DNA of 64,000 nucleotides, taken from an uncultured Aquitalea sp. GTDB lineage: Bacteria; Pseudomonadota; Gammaproteobacteria; Burkholderiales; Chromobacteriaceae. Positions 1 through 8,718 of the stretch are shown in pieces. The first letter of the stretch is position 1; every line of letters starts with the position of its first letter. Both the position numbers and the translations under genes were made by a program. The stretch lies in NCBI RefSeq assembly GCF_945957525.1, contig NZ_CAMFLA010000009.1, forward strand, positions 118,379-182,378. The letters run 5' to 3'. Below the pieces are notes generated by a model. It saw only the letters and a list, made by a program, of their open reading frames with translations. It made no database searches and was not told the DNA's origin.

Positions 1-411
1 GGAGTCCACTTGCGCCAGCAGGGTGGTGGGAATCTGGATGAACGGTGCGCCGCGTTGGTAGCAGGCGGCGGCAAAGCCGGTCATGTCGCCGATAACGCCG
101 CCGCCCAAGGCGATCAGGGTGGTCTTGCGCTCGGCATTGGCACCCAGCAGCGCGTCGAAAATCAGATTGAGCGTTTGCCAGTCCTTGTGCGCTTCGCCAT
201 CGGGCAGCACGACCGGCATCACTTGCACGCCCTTGGCCTCCAGCGCCCCCTGCAAGCGCGCCAGATAGAGCGGGGCAACGGTGGCATTGGTGATGATGGC
301 CGCTTGTGGAATGGGCAGGGCCGGCAGCAGCAGTTCGATCTGGTCCAGCAATCCGTGGCCGATATGAATGGGGTAGCGGGTGTCGGGCAGGGTCAGATCG
401 AGGGTAATCAT
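1..411 (-). CDS. aroB: 3-dehydroquinate synthase (N-terminal part, cut by window edge)
   Basis: Second step of the shikimate pathway, converting DAHP to 3-dehydroquinate in the cytoplasm with NAD and a divalent metal. I translated the reverse strand from the ATG at 411 and read 137 residues with no stop before the window edge. The visible part starts [18 protein letters not shown] and contains the glycine-rich motif [11 protein letters not shown] of the NAD-binding part of this family, followed by the conserved [11 protein letters not shown] stretch. The start lies one base after the aroK stop codon (TGA C ATG), so the two are surely cotranscribed and probably translationally coupled. The aroK-aroB pair downstream of pilQ is the usual proteobacterial order. 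The C-terminal metal-binding half lies outside the window. Confidence 0.93.
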   Translation of the reverse strand, partial: MITLDLTLPDTRYPIHIGHGLLDQIELLLPALPIPQAAIITNATVAPLYLARLQGALEAKGVQVMPVVLPDGEAHKDWQTLNLIFDALLGANAERKTTLIALGGGVIGDMTGFAAACYQRGAPFIQIPTTLLAQVDS

Positions 412-412
412 G

Positions 413-961
413 TCAGGGGCGGTTTCCGGAGGAGGGCGGTTGCAACTGGTCCAGCAAGCGGCATACCAGCAGGTTCACGTTTTGCTGGCTGGTATCGATG
501 ACGATGTCCGCAACTTCGCGGTAAAGCGGGTCGCGTTCTTGGAACAGGCTTTCCAGCTTGGCGCGGGGATTGGCGATTTGCAGCAGCGGGCGGTTCTTGT
601 CGTGCTGGGTGCGGGCCAGCAGATCGTCGATGCCGGCGCGCAAATAAATAACGGTGCCATGGCTGGCCAGATTTTGCCGGTTTTCTTCGCGCAACACGGC
701 GCCGCCGCCCGTGGCGAGCACAATATTGTCCATGCGGACCAGATCGGCAATCACGGAGGACTCCCGATCGCGAAAGCGCAATTCGCCTTCAATGTCGAAG
801 ATGGTGGCGACGCGAACGCCGGTGCGCGCCTCGATCTCATGATCGGAATCGTAAAAGGTTTTTCCGGTTTTTCGGGCCAGTGCGCGCCCGACGGTGGTCT
901 TGCCGGCACCCATCAGACCCACCAGAAAAAAATTGCCTGCCATGTTTTCCATGGCAGGCAT
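413..961 (-). CDS. aroK: shikimate kinase
   Basis: Phosphorylates shikimate to shikimate 3-phosphate using ATP (cytoplasm, aromatic amino acid pathway). The product of up to 182 residues has a Walker A motif GLMGAGKTT near residue 15, the shikimate-binding DSD of FYDSDHEIE, and the [14 protein letters not shown] segment typical of the family. The start is uncertain: three in-frame ATG codons lie at residues 1, 4 and 7, none has a clear Shine-Dalgarno sequence, and all three sit in a perfect inverted repeat (separate entry). A start at residue 7 would still leave the full kinase fold. It lies between pilQ and aroB on the same strand and is probably read from the pil operon. Confidence 0.93.
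   Translation of the reverse strand: MPAMENMAGNFFLVGLMGAGKTTVGRALARKTGKTFYDSDHEIEARTGVRVATIFDIEGELRFRDRESSVIADLVRMDNIVLATGGGAVLREENRQNLASHGTVIYLRAGIDDLLARTQHDKNRPLLQIANPRAKLESLFQERDPLYREVADIVIDTSQQNVNLLVCRLLDQLQPPSSGNRP
934..960 (-). promoter_or_regulatory. perfect inverted repeat over the aroK start codons
   Basis: An 11-base perfect inverted repeat (TGCCTGCCATG, loop of 5, CATGGCAGGCA). On the coding strand it takes in the first ATG in part and the second and third in-frame ATG codons of aroK. In the mRNA it would fold into a stable stem hiding the candidate starts. No clear ribosome binding site is seen upstream. A role in translation control of aroK is inference; the palindrome is directly visible. 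Confidence 0.6.
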
Positions 962-994
962 TGTAGCTGATGCGGATGGTATCTGTCTGCGCTG

Positions 995-3106
995 TCAGCG
1001 GTTGCTGAGGTTGAGATCTTCCACCACGCGCGGAGTGAGGAAAACGATCAGTTCGGAGCGATTGTTCTTCTCGGCTTTGCTGCGGAACAGCGCGCCAAGG
1101 AAGGGGACATCGCCCAGCACTGGTACCTTGTTGACGGTGGTGTCCACGGTTTGCTGATAGATGCCGCCAATGACCACCGTGCCGCCGTTTTCCACCAGTA
1201 CCTGCGTCTTCACGTTTTTGGAATCGATGGAAGGCGTGCCGCCCACCAGCAACGTGGTGTTGGGCGTGTCCTTGTTGATTTCAACCTGCATCACCACGCG
1301 GTTGTCCGGGGTGATCTGCGGGGTGACCTTCAGGCTGAGCACCGCTTTTTTGAAGGAAACGGTGGTGGCGCCGCTGGAGCTGGCTTCCTGGTAAGGAATT
1401 TCCGTGCCCTGTTCGATGCTGGCGGCGATGCGGTCGGCGGTCATGATGCGCGGACTGGCAATCACCTTGCCGGCGTCTTCGGTTTGCAGGGCGTCGATTT
1501 CCAGACCAATGGCGGCGCGGCTGCCAGCGCCGAAGACGGCGGCAATCGAGTTGTAGGCGCCGGAGAGCGGCAGGTTAACGCCGGTATTCAGCGGTACTTT
1601 ATCTGTTGATAAGCCGCGACCGACATTGAATGCCGTAGTAGCGTCTGACAGCGTACCGCCGAGAGCAGTGCCGCCGGAGACGCGCGCCACCGCCAGCTTG
1701 ACGCCCAGGTTGCGGCTCCAGTTTTCATTGGCCTCTACGATGCGGGCTTCGATCAGTACCTGCTTGACGGGGATGTCGGTCTTGGTGATCAGGTCGCGGA
1801 TCTTGTCGATGGTGGTTTGGGTATCGTTGATGATCAGCGTATTGGTTTTGGGGTCGATCAAAGCGCTGCCGCGCTCGGACAGGATGGTGTCCTTCTTGCC
1901 GGTGCTGTTGTCGCCTTCGAGAATCTTCTTGAAATCCTCAGCGGAGCGATAGCGGAGCACGAAGGTTTCAGAACGGACCGGTTCCAGCGCCGACAATTGC
2001 TGGCGGGCCTCCAGCACTTGCTTGTCGCGCGCCAGCAATTCATCACGCGGCGCGATATTGATGATATTGCCGTTGCGGCGCTGATCCAGGCCCTTGGTTT
2101 GCAGAATCAGATCCAGTGCCTGATCCCACGGCACATCCTTGAGGCGCAAGGTGATGTTGCCGGCGACCGAGTCGCTAGTGACGATATTGAGGCCGGTGAA
2201 TTCCGCGATGACCTGCAGCACGGTGCGCACTTCGATGTTCTGGAAGTTCAGCGAGAGCTTGTCGCCCTTGTACTGCGGTTTGACATTGAGCGGATTGGCA
2301 TTGTTGTTGCCATTGCCGTTGGCCGAAGCCTCGACGGTGGGTTTGCGCACTTCCACGACCAGCTTGCGCTCGGTCTGATAGGAAGAGAAATCCCAGTCGC
2401 CGTTAGGCTGGATCAGAATGCGGCTGTTGCGTCCCTGATTCAGGCCTATCACCTTGTCTACCGGCGTGGCGAAGTCGGTGACGTCCATGCGGCGCTCCAA
2501 TGAGCGCGGCAGGTTGGCCCCTGTGATGTCGACCACCAGATTCTTGCCCTCACGGCGAATGTCCACTGGTGTGGAGTCGGATGGCAGGGCGATTTCAACA
2601 CGACCTTCGCCGGTTTTGCCGCGACGGAAGTCGAGGCCCAGCGGCGTGCCGGCGGTTGCTGCAACGGCTTGAGCGGTTTCAGCTGCCGGGCGCTCCACCG
2701 GCGTCGCGCTTTGTTTGGCGTCGACTGCGGTATTGCCCAGCTTTACCAGCAGCTTGTTGCCGTTGACGCTGGAAGTGTAAGTGACATTGCGGGAGAGATT
2801 CAGCACCAGGCGAGAACGACCATTGGCTTCCACCGCCACCGCGGACTTCACCACCGGATTGCCCAGATCAATGAAGCTCTTGGGCAACTTCACCTTGGTG
2901 TCGGCAAAGTCGAAGGCTACGCGCGATGGGTTGGCGATGGCGAAGCTGTTGGGCTTGACCGCCGGGCCGTCGAAAGTAACCTGCAGCAATTGGGCGTCGC
3001 CGTCAGTCTGGGCGATATCGATCGCAGTGATGGCGGCGCCAGCCTGGGCAAGGGTGAATGCGAAGGACAGGCCAAGTCCCGACAACAGTTTGATGGAGTT
3101 CTTCAT
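995..3106 (-). CDS. pilQ: type IV pilus secretin PilQ
   Basis: Forms the outer-membrane ring through which the type IV pilus passes. The 703-residue product has a signal peptide ending about residue 24 (FAFTLAQAGA), two AMIN domains that bind peptidoglycan (about 26-110 and 155-255), a secretin N-terminal/STN domain (about 278-350, LNFQNIEVRTVLQVIAEFTG), an N1/NolW-type domain (about 375-450) and the secretin barrel with the terminal VPVLGDVPFLGALF motif near residue 660. Length fits betaproteobacterial PilQ. The start codon overlaps the pilP stop by one base (TAATG), showing tight coupling in the pilMNOPQ operon. Nothing looks damaged. Confidence 0.97.
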   Translation of the reverse strand: MKNSIKLLSGLGLSFAFTLAQAGAAITAIDIAQTDGDAQLLQVTFDGPAVKPNSFAIANPSRVAFDFADTKVKLPKSFIDLGNPVVKSAVAVEANGRSRLVLNLSRNVTYTSSVNGNKLLVKLGNTAVDAKQSATPVERPAAETAQAVAATAGTPLGLDFRRGKTGEGRVEIALPSDSTPVDIRREGKNLVVDITGANLPRSLERRMDVTDFATPVDKVIGLNQGRNSRILIQPNGDWDFSSYQTERKLVVEVRKPTVEASANGNGNNNANPLNVKPQYKGDKLSLNFQNIEVRTVLQVIAEFTGLNIVTSDSVAGNITLRLKDVPWDQALDLILQTKGLDQRRNGNIINIAPRDELLARDKQVLEARQQLSALEPVRSETFVLRYRSAEDFKKILEGDNSTGKKDTILSERGSALIDPKTNTLIINDTQTTIDKIRDLITKTDIPVKQVLIEARIVEANENWSRNLGVKLAVARVSGGTALGGTLSDATTAFNVGRGLSTDKVPLNTGVNLPLSGAYNSIAAVFGAGSRAAIGLEIDALQTEDAGKVIASPRIMTADRIAASIEQGTEIPYQEASSSGATTVSFKKAVLSLKVTPQITPDNRVVMQVEINKDTPNTTLLVGGTPSIDSKNVKTQVLVENGGTVVIGGIYQQTVDTTVNKVPVLGDVPFLGALFRSKAEKNNRSELIVFLTPRVVEDLNLSNR

Positions 3107-3621
3107 TATTTCTGCCCTTGTTCATCCAGGTACATGCTGGTTTCGCGTTGTACCCATTCTCCGTTCAGATCTTCCACGGTTTCGGAAAGCGTGAGTTCAG
3201 TCTCGGTGATGCGTTTGACCTGGCCGAAATTCGGCCCGATGAAATTGCCGGGCTGAACGCGGTAGACGCTGCTCTCCGGGGTGCGGATCAGCGCGTAGGT
3301 GACACCGTTGCGCTTGAGCAGGCCCACCATCTTCAATTTGTCGAGGTCGTAGTTTTCCAGCGCTTCGCGCGGCCTCTTGAAGTCGGGCGCATTGGCCATG
3401 TTCTGTTTCTTGCCCATCTGCAGCTTGGCGGCGTTGAAGGGGTCGGGCAGATCAAAGGCGTTGTAGGCGAATGGCTGATACACCTGGGCTTGCGGCAAGG
3501 GTTCGATCTGACCGCGCAGGCCCTGGCTTTTCTGGATGGTCCATTCGCGCAGGTCTTCCGTGTCGCTGGCGCCGCAGGCGGCCAACAGCAGGGGGCAAAG
3601 CAGTGCGAGAGTTCTTTTCAT
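3106..3621 (-). CDS. pilP: type IV pilus lipoprotein PilP
   Basis: Inner-membrane-anchored periplasmic lipoprotein that links the PilMNO platform to the PilQ secretin. The 171-residue product starts with a lipoprotein signal MKRTLALLCPLLLAAC; the lipobox LAAC puts the lipidated cysteine at residue 16. The C-terminal half (YALIRTPESSVYRVQPGNFIG and onward) matches the beta-sandwich HR domain of PilP that binds PilQ. It lies 16 bases downstream of pilO and overlaps pilQ by one base. Confidence 0.95.
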   Translation of the reverse strand: MKRTLALLCPLLLAACGASDTEDLREWTIQKSQGLRGQIEPLPQAQVYQPFAYNAFDLPDPFNAAKLQMGKKQNMANAPDFKRPREALENYDLDKLKMVGLLKRNGVTYALIRTPESSVYRVQPGNFIGPNFGQVKRITETELTLSETVEDLNGEWVQRETSMYLDEQGQK

Positions 3622-3637
3622 GGTGTCTGTCTCACGC

Positions 3638-4264
3638 TCACTTCTTCGGCGGCAGGCTGCCGGCGGCCGCCAGGCGTTCTTCGGGTTCGAGCGCGCGGAA
3701 CGTCATGGCGGTGGCGTCCATTGTCAGTCTGGCCGCATCCTTGCCCTGACCCGGAGTCAGGCCGATGTCGCTGATGGTGACGATGCGTGACAACTGGGCC
3801 ACATCGCTGACGAATGCCGCCAGGTCGGAGTAGCTGCCAGTCAGCTTGATCTGGATCGGCACTTGCGCCATTTCGCTGGTCTTGATTTCGTTGCCCGGCT
3901 TGAACAGCTCGAATTGCAGACCGCGTCCAATACCGGCCTGGTTGATCTCAGTCAGCAGCGAGTCCATGTCTGACTTGGTGGGCAACTGCTTGAGCAGGGC
4001 TCCGAAGGAAACCTGGATTTCTTTCAGTTGCTGTTGCAGGGCTTCCAGATTGACGGCTTGGCGCTTTTTGTCGACAAAGGTCTGTTTGAGCTGTTCTTCC
4101 TGTTGCTTGGCGCTTTCGAGCTTGTCCATTTCATCGCTGAGCACCAGAAAGTACCCGGCGGCCATCAGCAAGATGGCGATAAGGACCATGACGATAGCCT
4201 GGGCCGGCAAGGGCCAGTTGGGCATGTCCTTTGGATCGAGATTGCGGAATTCGTCTAGGGTCAT
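3638..4264 (-). CDS. pilO: type IV pilus alignment protein PilO
   Basis: Bitopic inner-membrane protein that pairs with PilN to form the pilus alignment subcomplex. In the 208-residue product the cytoplasmic N-terminus (MTLDEFRNLDPKDMPNWPLP) is followed by one membrane helix (about residues 22-43), a coiled coil (about 45-85, Gln/Lys/Glu rich) and a ferredoxin-like periplasmic domain. The NWPLP motif before the helix is common in PilO. It overlaps pilN by four bases (ATGA). Confidence 0.95.
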   Translation of the reverse strand: MTLDEFRNLDPKDMPNWPLPAQAIVMVLIAILLMAAGYFLVLSDEMDKLESAKQQEEQLKQTFVDKKRQAVNLEALQQQLKEIQVSFGALLKQLPTKSDMDSLLTEINQAGIGRGLQFELFKPGNEIKTSEMAQVPIQIKLTGSYSDLAAFVSDVAQLSRIVTISDIGLTPGQGKDAARLTMDATAMTFRALEPEERLAAAGSLPPKK

Positions 4265-4857
4265 GGCTTCGGTCCTTGCGGCGGGACTTGGGCTGCGGGC
4301 GCGCTGGCAGCGGATTGAGCCGGCTTCAGCGAAGTGACGAGGCTGAACTCGCTGACGCGCTGGTTGTTGACGATGCTGGCCTTCACTTCCACCAGCACCG
4401 GATTGGTGAAGATGGAAGATTGCGCCAGCGTGCGCATGTAGTTGGACACGCGGGCACCAGAGAGCGCGTAACCGGACAACGCAAAATCATTGCCGGTTTG
4501 TTTGAAGGTTTTCAGGTAGACGCCGTCCGGGGTTTGCCGGATCAACTGGTCGAAAACGTAAACGCTCTGGTTGCGACCCTGCTCAAGACGCTCCACCAGC
4601 TGCTTGCGGTTCAAGAGGTCGTCGCGTTGCTTTTTCAACGTGCCGATGTCCTTGATCTGCTGATCAAGCTTGCTGATTTCGCCTTGTAGGAACTGGTTGC
4701 GCGCTTCTTGCCGCGAAATGCGGCTGTCGTAGATCAGATAGGTCAGCGCTACCAGCAGCAGTGCCGCAGCAATGGACGCGCCCATGAAAATCTGGAAGCG
4801 CAGCCTGTGGGCGGCTTTCTTCTGTTCACGGTGAGGCAGGAGGTTGATGCGGATCAT
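4261..4857 (-). CDS. pilN: type IV pilus assembly protein PilN
   Basis: Inner-membrane partner of PilO and cytoplasmic PilM. The short N-terminus IRINLLPHRE at residues 2-11 is the conserved PilN peptide that docks into PilM. A membrane helix follows (about residues 23-45), then a coiled coil (about 50-100) and a periplasmic domain. The length of 198 residues is normal; the extra Ala/Pro/Gln-rich tail after about residue 175 is probably disordered. It overlaps pilM by one base and pilO by four. Confidence 0.95.
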   Translation of the reverse strand: MIRINLLPHREQKKAAHRLRFQIFMGASIAAALLLVALTYLIYDSRISRQEARNQFLQGEISKLDQQIKDIGTLKKQRDDLLNRKQLVERLEQGRNQSVYVFDQLIRQTPDGVYLKTFKQTGNDFALSGYALSGARVSNYMRTLAQSSIFTNPVLVEVKASIVNNQRVSEFSLVTSLKPAQSAASAPAAQVPPQGPKP

Positions 4858-5969
4858 CAGTCGAACCTCCTCATGGCCAGCCCGCAGGCAACCAGCAGCG
4901 CCGGTGCGTCGAGCAGCAGGTCCTTGAGGCGGATGCCGCTGGATTGGACCATGGTGGTGAATGGGTTGGCGATCATGGTGCTGATCTGGGTGCGAGAAGC
5001 GACTGCGTCGTCCAGGCCCGGCAGCATGCTGCAGCCGCCTGCCAGCAGGATGTAGTCGACGCGCAGGTATTGCGACACGCTGACGGTGGTGTAGAAGAAT
5101 TGCAGCGCACGCTGGATTTCCTGAGCCAACGAGTCAACGAAGGGGTGCAGCAGTTCGGATTCGTAACCGTCGGGCATCGCCATGCTGCGCTTGCCGTTCT
5201 CCGCCTCTTCAAAGCTGATGCCGTAGCGGCGCTGGATATCGCGCGTGAGCTGTTGTCCGCCGAAAGCCTGTTCCCGATAATAGATTTGCTGGCCGTTGCG
5301 GATGACGTTGCAGTGGATTTTTGTGGCGCCGATGTCGAACAGGGCGAAAGTCTGATTCATGCCGTGATCAGGCAATTGCTGCTGGATCTGCTCGAAGGCG
5401 GTCATCATGGCGAAGGATTCCACATCCACCAGATGGGCTTTCAGGCCAGCCATTTCCACCACGGCGACGCGCTCTTCCACCTTTTCCTTGCGGGCTGCGC
5501 ACAGCAGCACTTCCAGATCGTCAACGCTGCCCGGCGAGGGACCGAGCACTTGATAATCCAGATTCACTTCGTCGAGCGGGAAGGGGATGATCTGGTTGGC
5601 TTCGGATTCGATCATGCCTTCCATGTCGTCCGATTGCGTCACCGGCACCAGCAGCTTCTTGTAGATGGCCATGGCTGTGGGAATGGCGATGGCGACATTC
5701 TTGGTGGAGCTGCCCAGACGCTTCCATGCCTTGCGGATGGCGTCGGCGATGCCCTCGATGTCTACCAAGTTGCCTTCAGACAAGGCATCCTTGGGGAGAT
5801 GTTCAATAACGTAGCGTTCAATCTGGTAGTTCTTGCCGGAGCGGGATAGCTCCACCAGTTTGACGGAGGTGCTGCTGATGTCGAGACCGAGCAAGGGAAC
5901 ATTCTTGGACTTCCCCAATCCAAGATTGTCCAGCCAGTTGGTCCCGATCCCTAGTTTGTCGGATAGCAT
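4857..5969 (-). CDS. pilM: type IV pilus actin-like protein PilM
   Basis: Cytoplasmic actin/FtsA-fold protein that binds the PilN N-terminus and couples the pilus motor to the envelope complex. The 370-residue product shows the phosphate-1 motif LLGLDISSTSVKLVEL (about residues 26-41), a phosphate-2-like segment FALFDIGATKIHCNV (about 208-222) and the adenosine motif ILLAGGCSMLPGLD (about 307-320). First gene of pilMNOPQ, transcribed away from ponA, as in most proteobacteria. The Shine-Dalgarno sequence is weak; a hairpin sits 28 bases upstream of the start. Confidence 0.95.
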   Translation of the reverse strand: MLSDKLGIGTNWLDNLGLGKSKNVPLLGLDISSTSVKLVELSRSGKNYQIERYVIEHLPKDALSEGNLVDIEGIADAIRKAWKRLGSSTKNVAIAIPTAMAIYKKLLVPVTQSDDMEGMIESEANQIIPFPLDEVNLDYQVLGPSPGSVDDLEVLLCAARKEKVEERVAVVEMAGLKAHLVDVESFAMMTAFEQIQQQLPDHGMNQTFALFDIGATKIHCNVIRNGQQIYYREQAFGGQQLTRDIQRRYGISFEEAENGKRSMAMPDGYESELLHPFVDSLAQEIQRALQFFYTTVSVSQYLRVDYILLAGGCSMLPGLDDAVASRTQISTMIANPFTTMVQSSGIRLKDLLLDAPALLVACGLAMRRFD

Positions 5970-5996
5970 CAGTGAAGGCCCCGAATTAGGTCTAGT

Positions 5997-6018
5997 GCGG
6001 CAGATTTCCTTCTGCCGC
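5997..6018. promoter_or_regulatory. hairpin in the pilM leader
   Basis: A perfect 8-base inverted repeat, GCGGCAGA, six-base loop, TCTGCCGC, 28 bases upstream of the pilM start and upstream of the ponA promoter. It could be an operator in the divergent control region or a leader stem for pilM mRNA. No T-run follows on either strand, so it is not a classic terminator. Confidence 0.4.
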
Positions 6019-6033
6019 GGTCAATGTTTAGTC

Positions 6034-6060
6034 TTGCATCCATTCACAAGACGTTATAAT
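6034..6060 (+). promoter_or_regulatory. probable sigma-70 promoter of ponA
   Basis: A consensus -10 TATAAT lies at 6055-6060. TTGCAT at 6034-6039 is a -35-like match with a short 15-base gap; an alternative -35 shifted two bases upstream (TCTTGC) gives a 17-base gap but a poorer match. It is 30 bases upstream of the ponA start codon. Confidence 0.5.
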
Positions 6061-6089
6061 CCGCTTTCTTCCGAAAGCCTATTCTAATT

Positions 6090-8462
6090 ATGTTCAAACG
6101 ACTGCTTGCGATTCTGGCCGGCTTGGTCATTGGTGGGGCCGTTCTGGTAGCGGGTGCCGCTGCCATTGCGATCATCATAACCTACCCGCGTTTGCCAAGT
6201 CTTGATGTGCTGACGGATTACCGTCCGAAAATTCCGCTCAGGGTCTACTCCGCTGATAACCAATTGATCGGAGAATTCGGCGAGGAGCGGCGATCTTTCG
6301 CTCGCATCCATGAGGTGCCGCAGCTGATGAAGCAGGCGCTGCTGGCTGCCGAAGACGAGCGTTTCTATCAGCACAGCGGCGTGGATTATGTTGGTGTGCT
6401 GCGCGCCGCGGTGGGCAATATTGTATCCGGGCACGCCCGTTCCGGGGCAAGCACCATCACCATGCAAGTGGCGAAAAACTTTTTCCTGTCCAGTGAAAAG
6501 ACTTTCACCCGGAAGTTTAATGAAGCATTGCTGGCTTTCAAGATCGAACACACGCTGTCCAAGGATCAGATTCTGGAGCTGTACTTCAACCAGATCTATC
6601 TGGGACAACGCGCCTATGGTTTTTCGGCTGCGGCCCAAGCCTATTTCGGTAAGCAGATCAATGACCTGAGCGTCGCGGAAATGGCCATGCTGGCTGGTTT
6701 GCCGAAGGCGCCTTCCGCTTACAACCCCATCGTCAATCCGGATCGCGCCAAGCTGCGTCAGCAGTATGTGTTGCGCCGCATGCGCGAGCTGAACTTCATC
6801 ACCCAAGAGCAGTACCAGGCGGCGGTGAATGAACCGTTGAAGCTGGCGGGCAATGCGGTGGACGGCAACCAGCCGGCGCTGTACGTGGCGGAAATGGTGC
6901 GTCAGGCGATGTACGAACGCTATAAGGACGCGGCCTACACCGAAGGCTTCAAGGTGTACACCACGCTGGACAGTCATCACCAGCAGTGGGCCTATGACGC
7001 GCTGCGCGCCGGCTTGGTGGATTTCGATCGCAAGCAGGGCTACCGCGCGCCGGAAAGTTATGTCGACTTGTCGGCGGCAGAGGGCGAGGATCAGACGGAG
7101 TTGCTGGACGACGCACTGTCTGAATTACGCGACAGTGGCGACATGTTGCCCGCCATCGTGCTGTCCGCCAGCCCGTCCGAAGTGCGTGCTTATATGCGTG
7201 GCGGCAAGGTGGCGGTCATCAAGGGCGCTGGGCTGGACTTCGCCCGTCGCGGGCTGAGCGCCAAGCTGGCGGCCGACAAACAGATCCGCCGCGGCGCGGT
7301 GATCCGCATCCGCGCACATGAAAAAGGCTATTGGGAGATTGTGCAGATGCCGGAAGTGGAGGGCGCTTTCGTCTCCATGGATACCCGCACCGGCGCCATC
7401 AAGTCGCTGGTGGGCGGTTTTGATTTCAACCGCCGCAGCTTCAATCACGTGACCCAGGCTTGGCGTCAGCCGGGCTCCACCTTCAAGCCCTTCATTTACT
7501 CGGCGGGCGTGGAGCGCGGCATCACGCCGTCCACCATGATCAACGATGCCCCGCTGACCGTGCCGGGCCAGCCGGGCCAGGCGGCGTGGGAGCCCAAGAA
7601 CGATGACGGCAAGTTCGCCGGTCTGATCAGCATGCGCCGCGCGCTGACCCAGTCCAAGAACCTGGTATCTGTGCGCATCCTGATGGCCATCGGCACGGAT
7701 TACGCCCAGCAATACATCACCCGCTTCGGCTTCTCGGCCAAACAGCATCCGGCGTACCTGACCATGGCGCTGGGCGCGGGGGCGGCCACGCCGTTGCAGA
7801 TGGCTGAGGGCTACTCGGTGTTCGCCAACGGCGGCTACCGCGTGAAGGGTTATTTCATTGATCGCATCGAAGATCAGGCGGGCCGCGTGCTGGCCAAGAC
7901 CGTGCCGGCCACCGCCGGGCAGAACGCCCAGCAGGCCATTGATCCGCGCAATGCCTTCATCATGACCTCGATGATGAAAGACGTGGTGCGCTACGGCACG
8001 GCTTACAAGGCGATGAGTCTGGGCCGCATGGACCTGGCGGGCAAGACCGGTACCACCAGCGACTGGAAGGACGCCTGGTTTGTCGGCTTCAACCCCAATT
8101 TGGTGGCAGCCACCTGGGTGGGTTACGACCAGCCGCGTTCGCTGGGCCGTTACGGTTACGGTGGTACCGCCGCCTTGCCGGTGTGGATGAACTACATGGC
8201 CAATGCGCTCAAGGGTGTGCCCGAGATCGAGCTGCCGGTGCCACAAGGCTTGGTGGTGAAAGCGGGCGCCGGCCAGCGCGGCGGCGACGAGTACTACTAC
8301 GAAGAGTTCCAGAAGACCAATCCGGAACTGAAAATCGACAACCGAGGCTCGGTGCCGGGCAGCGACAGCGCAGATGTTCCCGCCGACGACAACGCGCCGA
8401 AGGACAACAATGCGCCCGCCGCCAAGGATGCGGTGGAGAACGTGAAGGAATTGTTGTTCTGA
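6090..8462 (+). CDS. mrcA: class A penicillin-binding protein 1a (glycosyltransferase/transpeptidase)
   Basis: Bifunctional peptidoglycan synthase in the inner membrane. In the 790-residue product one N-terminal anchor helix (about residues 8-33) is followed by a GT51 domain with the EDERFYQHSG motif (catalytic Glu about 88) and the GASTITMQVAKN motif, then an OB-like linker and a transpeptidase domain. Its three catalytic motifs are intact: STFK at 463-466 (nucleophile Ser463), SKN at 522-524 and KTGTT at 652-656. The tail beyond about 745 is Asp/Asn/Ala rich and likely disordered. Opposite orientation to pilM is the standard arrangement. An intrinsic terminator follows. Also called ponA in Neisseria. 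Confidence 0.96.
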   Translation: MFKRLLAILAGLVIGGAVLVAGAAAIAIIITYPRLPSLDVLTDYRPKIPLRVYSADNQLIGEFGEERRSFARIHEVPQLMKQALLAAEDERFYQHSGVDYVGVLRAAVGNIVSGHARSGASTITMQVAKNFFLSSEKTFTRKFNEALLAFKIEHTLSKDQILELYFNQIYLGQRAYGFSAAAQAYFGKQINDLSVAEMAMLAGLPKAPSAYNPIVNPDRAKLRQQYVLRRMRELNFITQEQYQAAVNEPLKLAGNAVDGNQPALYVAEMVRQAMYERYKDAAYTEGFKVYTTLDSHHQQWAYDALRAGLVDFDRKQGYRAPESYVDLSAAEGEDQTELLDDALSELRDSGDMLPAIVLSASPSEVRAYMRGGKVAVIKGAGLDFARRGLSAKLAADKQIRRGAVIRIRAHEKGYWEIVQMPEVEGAFVSMDTRTGAIKSLVGGFDFNRRSFNHVTQAWRQPGSTFKPFIYSAGVERGITPSTMINDAPLTVPGQPGQAAWEPKNDDGKFAGLISMRRALTQSKNLVSVRILMAIGTDYAQQYITRFGFSAKQHPAYLTMALGAGAATPLQMAEGYSVFANGGYRVKGYFIDRIEDQAGRVLAKTVPATAGQNAQQAIDPRNAFIMTSMMKDVVRYGTAYKAMSLGRMDLAGKTGTTSDWKDAWFVGFNPNLVAATWVGYDQPRSLGRYGYGGTAALPVWMNYMANALKGVPEIELPVPQGLVVKAGAGQRGGDEYYYEEFQKTNPELKIDNRGSVPGSDSADVPADDNAPKDNNAPAAKDAVENVKELLF

Positions 8463-8490
8463 TTGTCAGATTTGATCGCTGTTGCCAAGG

Positions 8491-8522
8491 GCCCGCTTCC
8501 GGATGGAGGCGGGCTTTTTTTT
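8491..8522 (+). terminator. intrinsic terminator after mrcA
   Basis: Stem GCCCGC / GCGGGC with a 12-base loop that can pair further, followed directly by eight T residues, 28 bases after the mrcA stop. Confidence 0.85.
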
Positions 8523-8718
8523 AAGTGCTGTCGCCGTTTTGCGACAGCTTGGCTGAAAGCCTTGCCGGATAAGGCTGGCAGGATTAACAACTCTAAACAT
8601 GTTGCCCATAGGCAGTGCAACAATCCGGCCCTATCATCGCTGCATTCCATGCTGTCGCGCCTGGTCCGGGCGCATTGATCAACGCTTTCATTTGCGGGTT
8701 CCGCCCCTTTTCGCCGAC

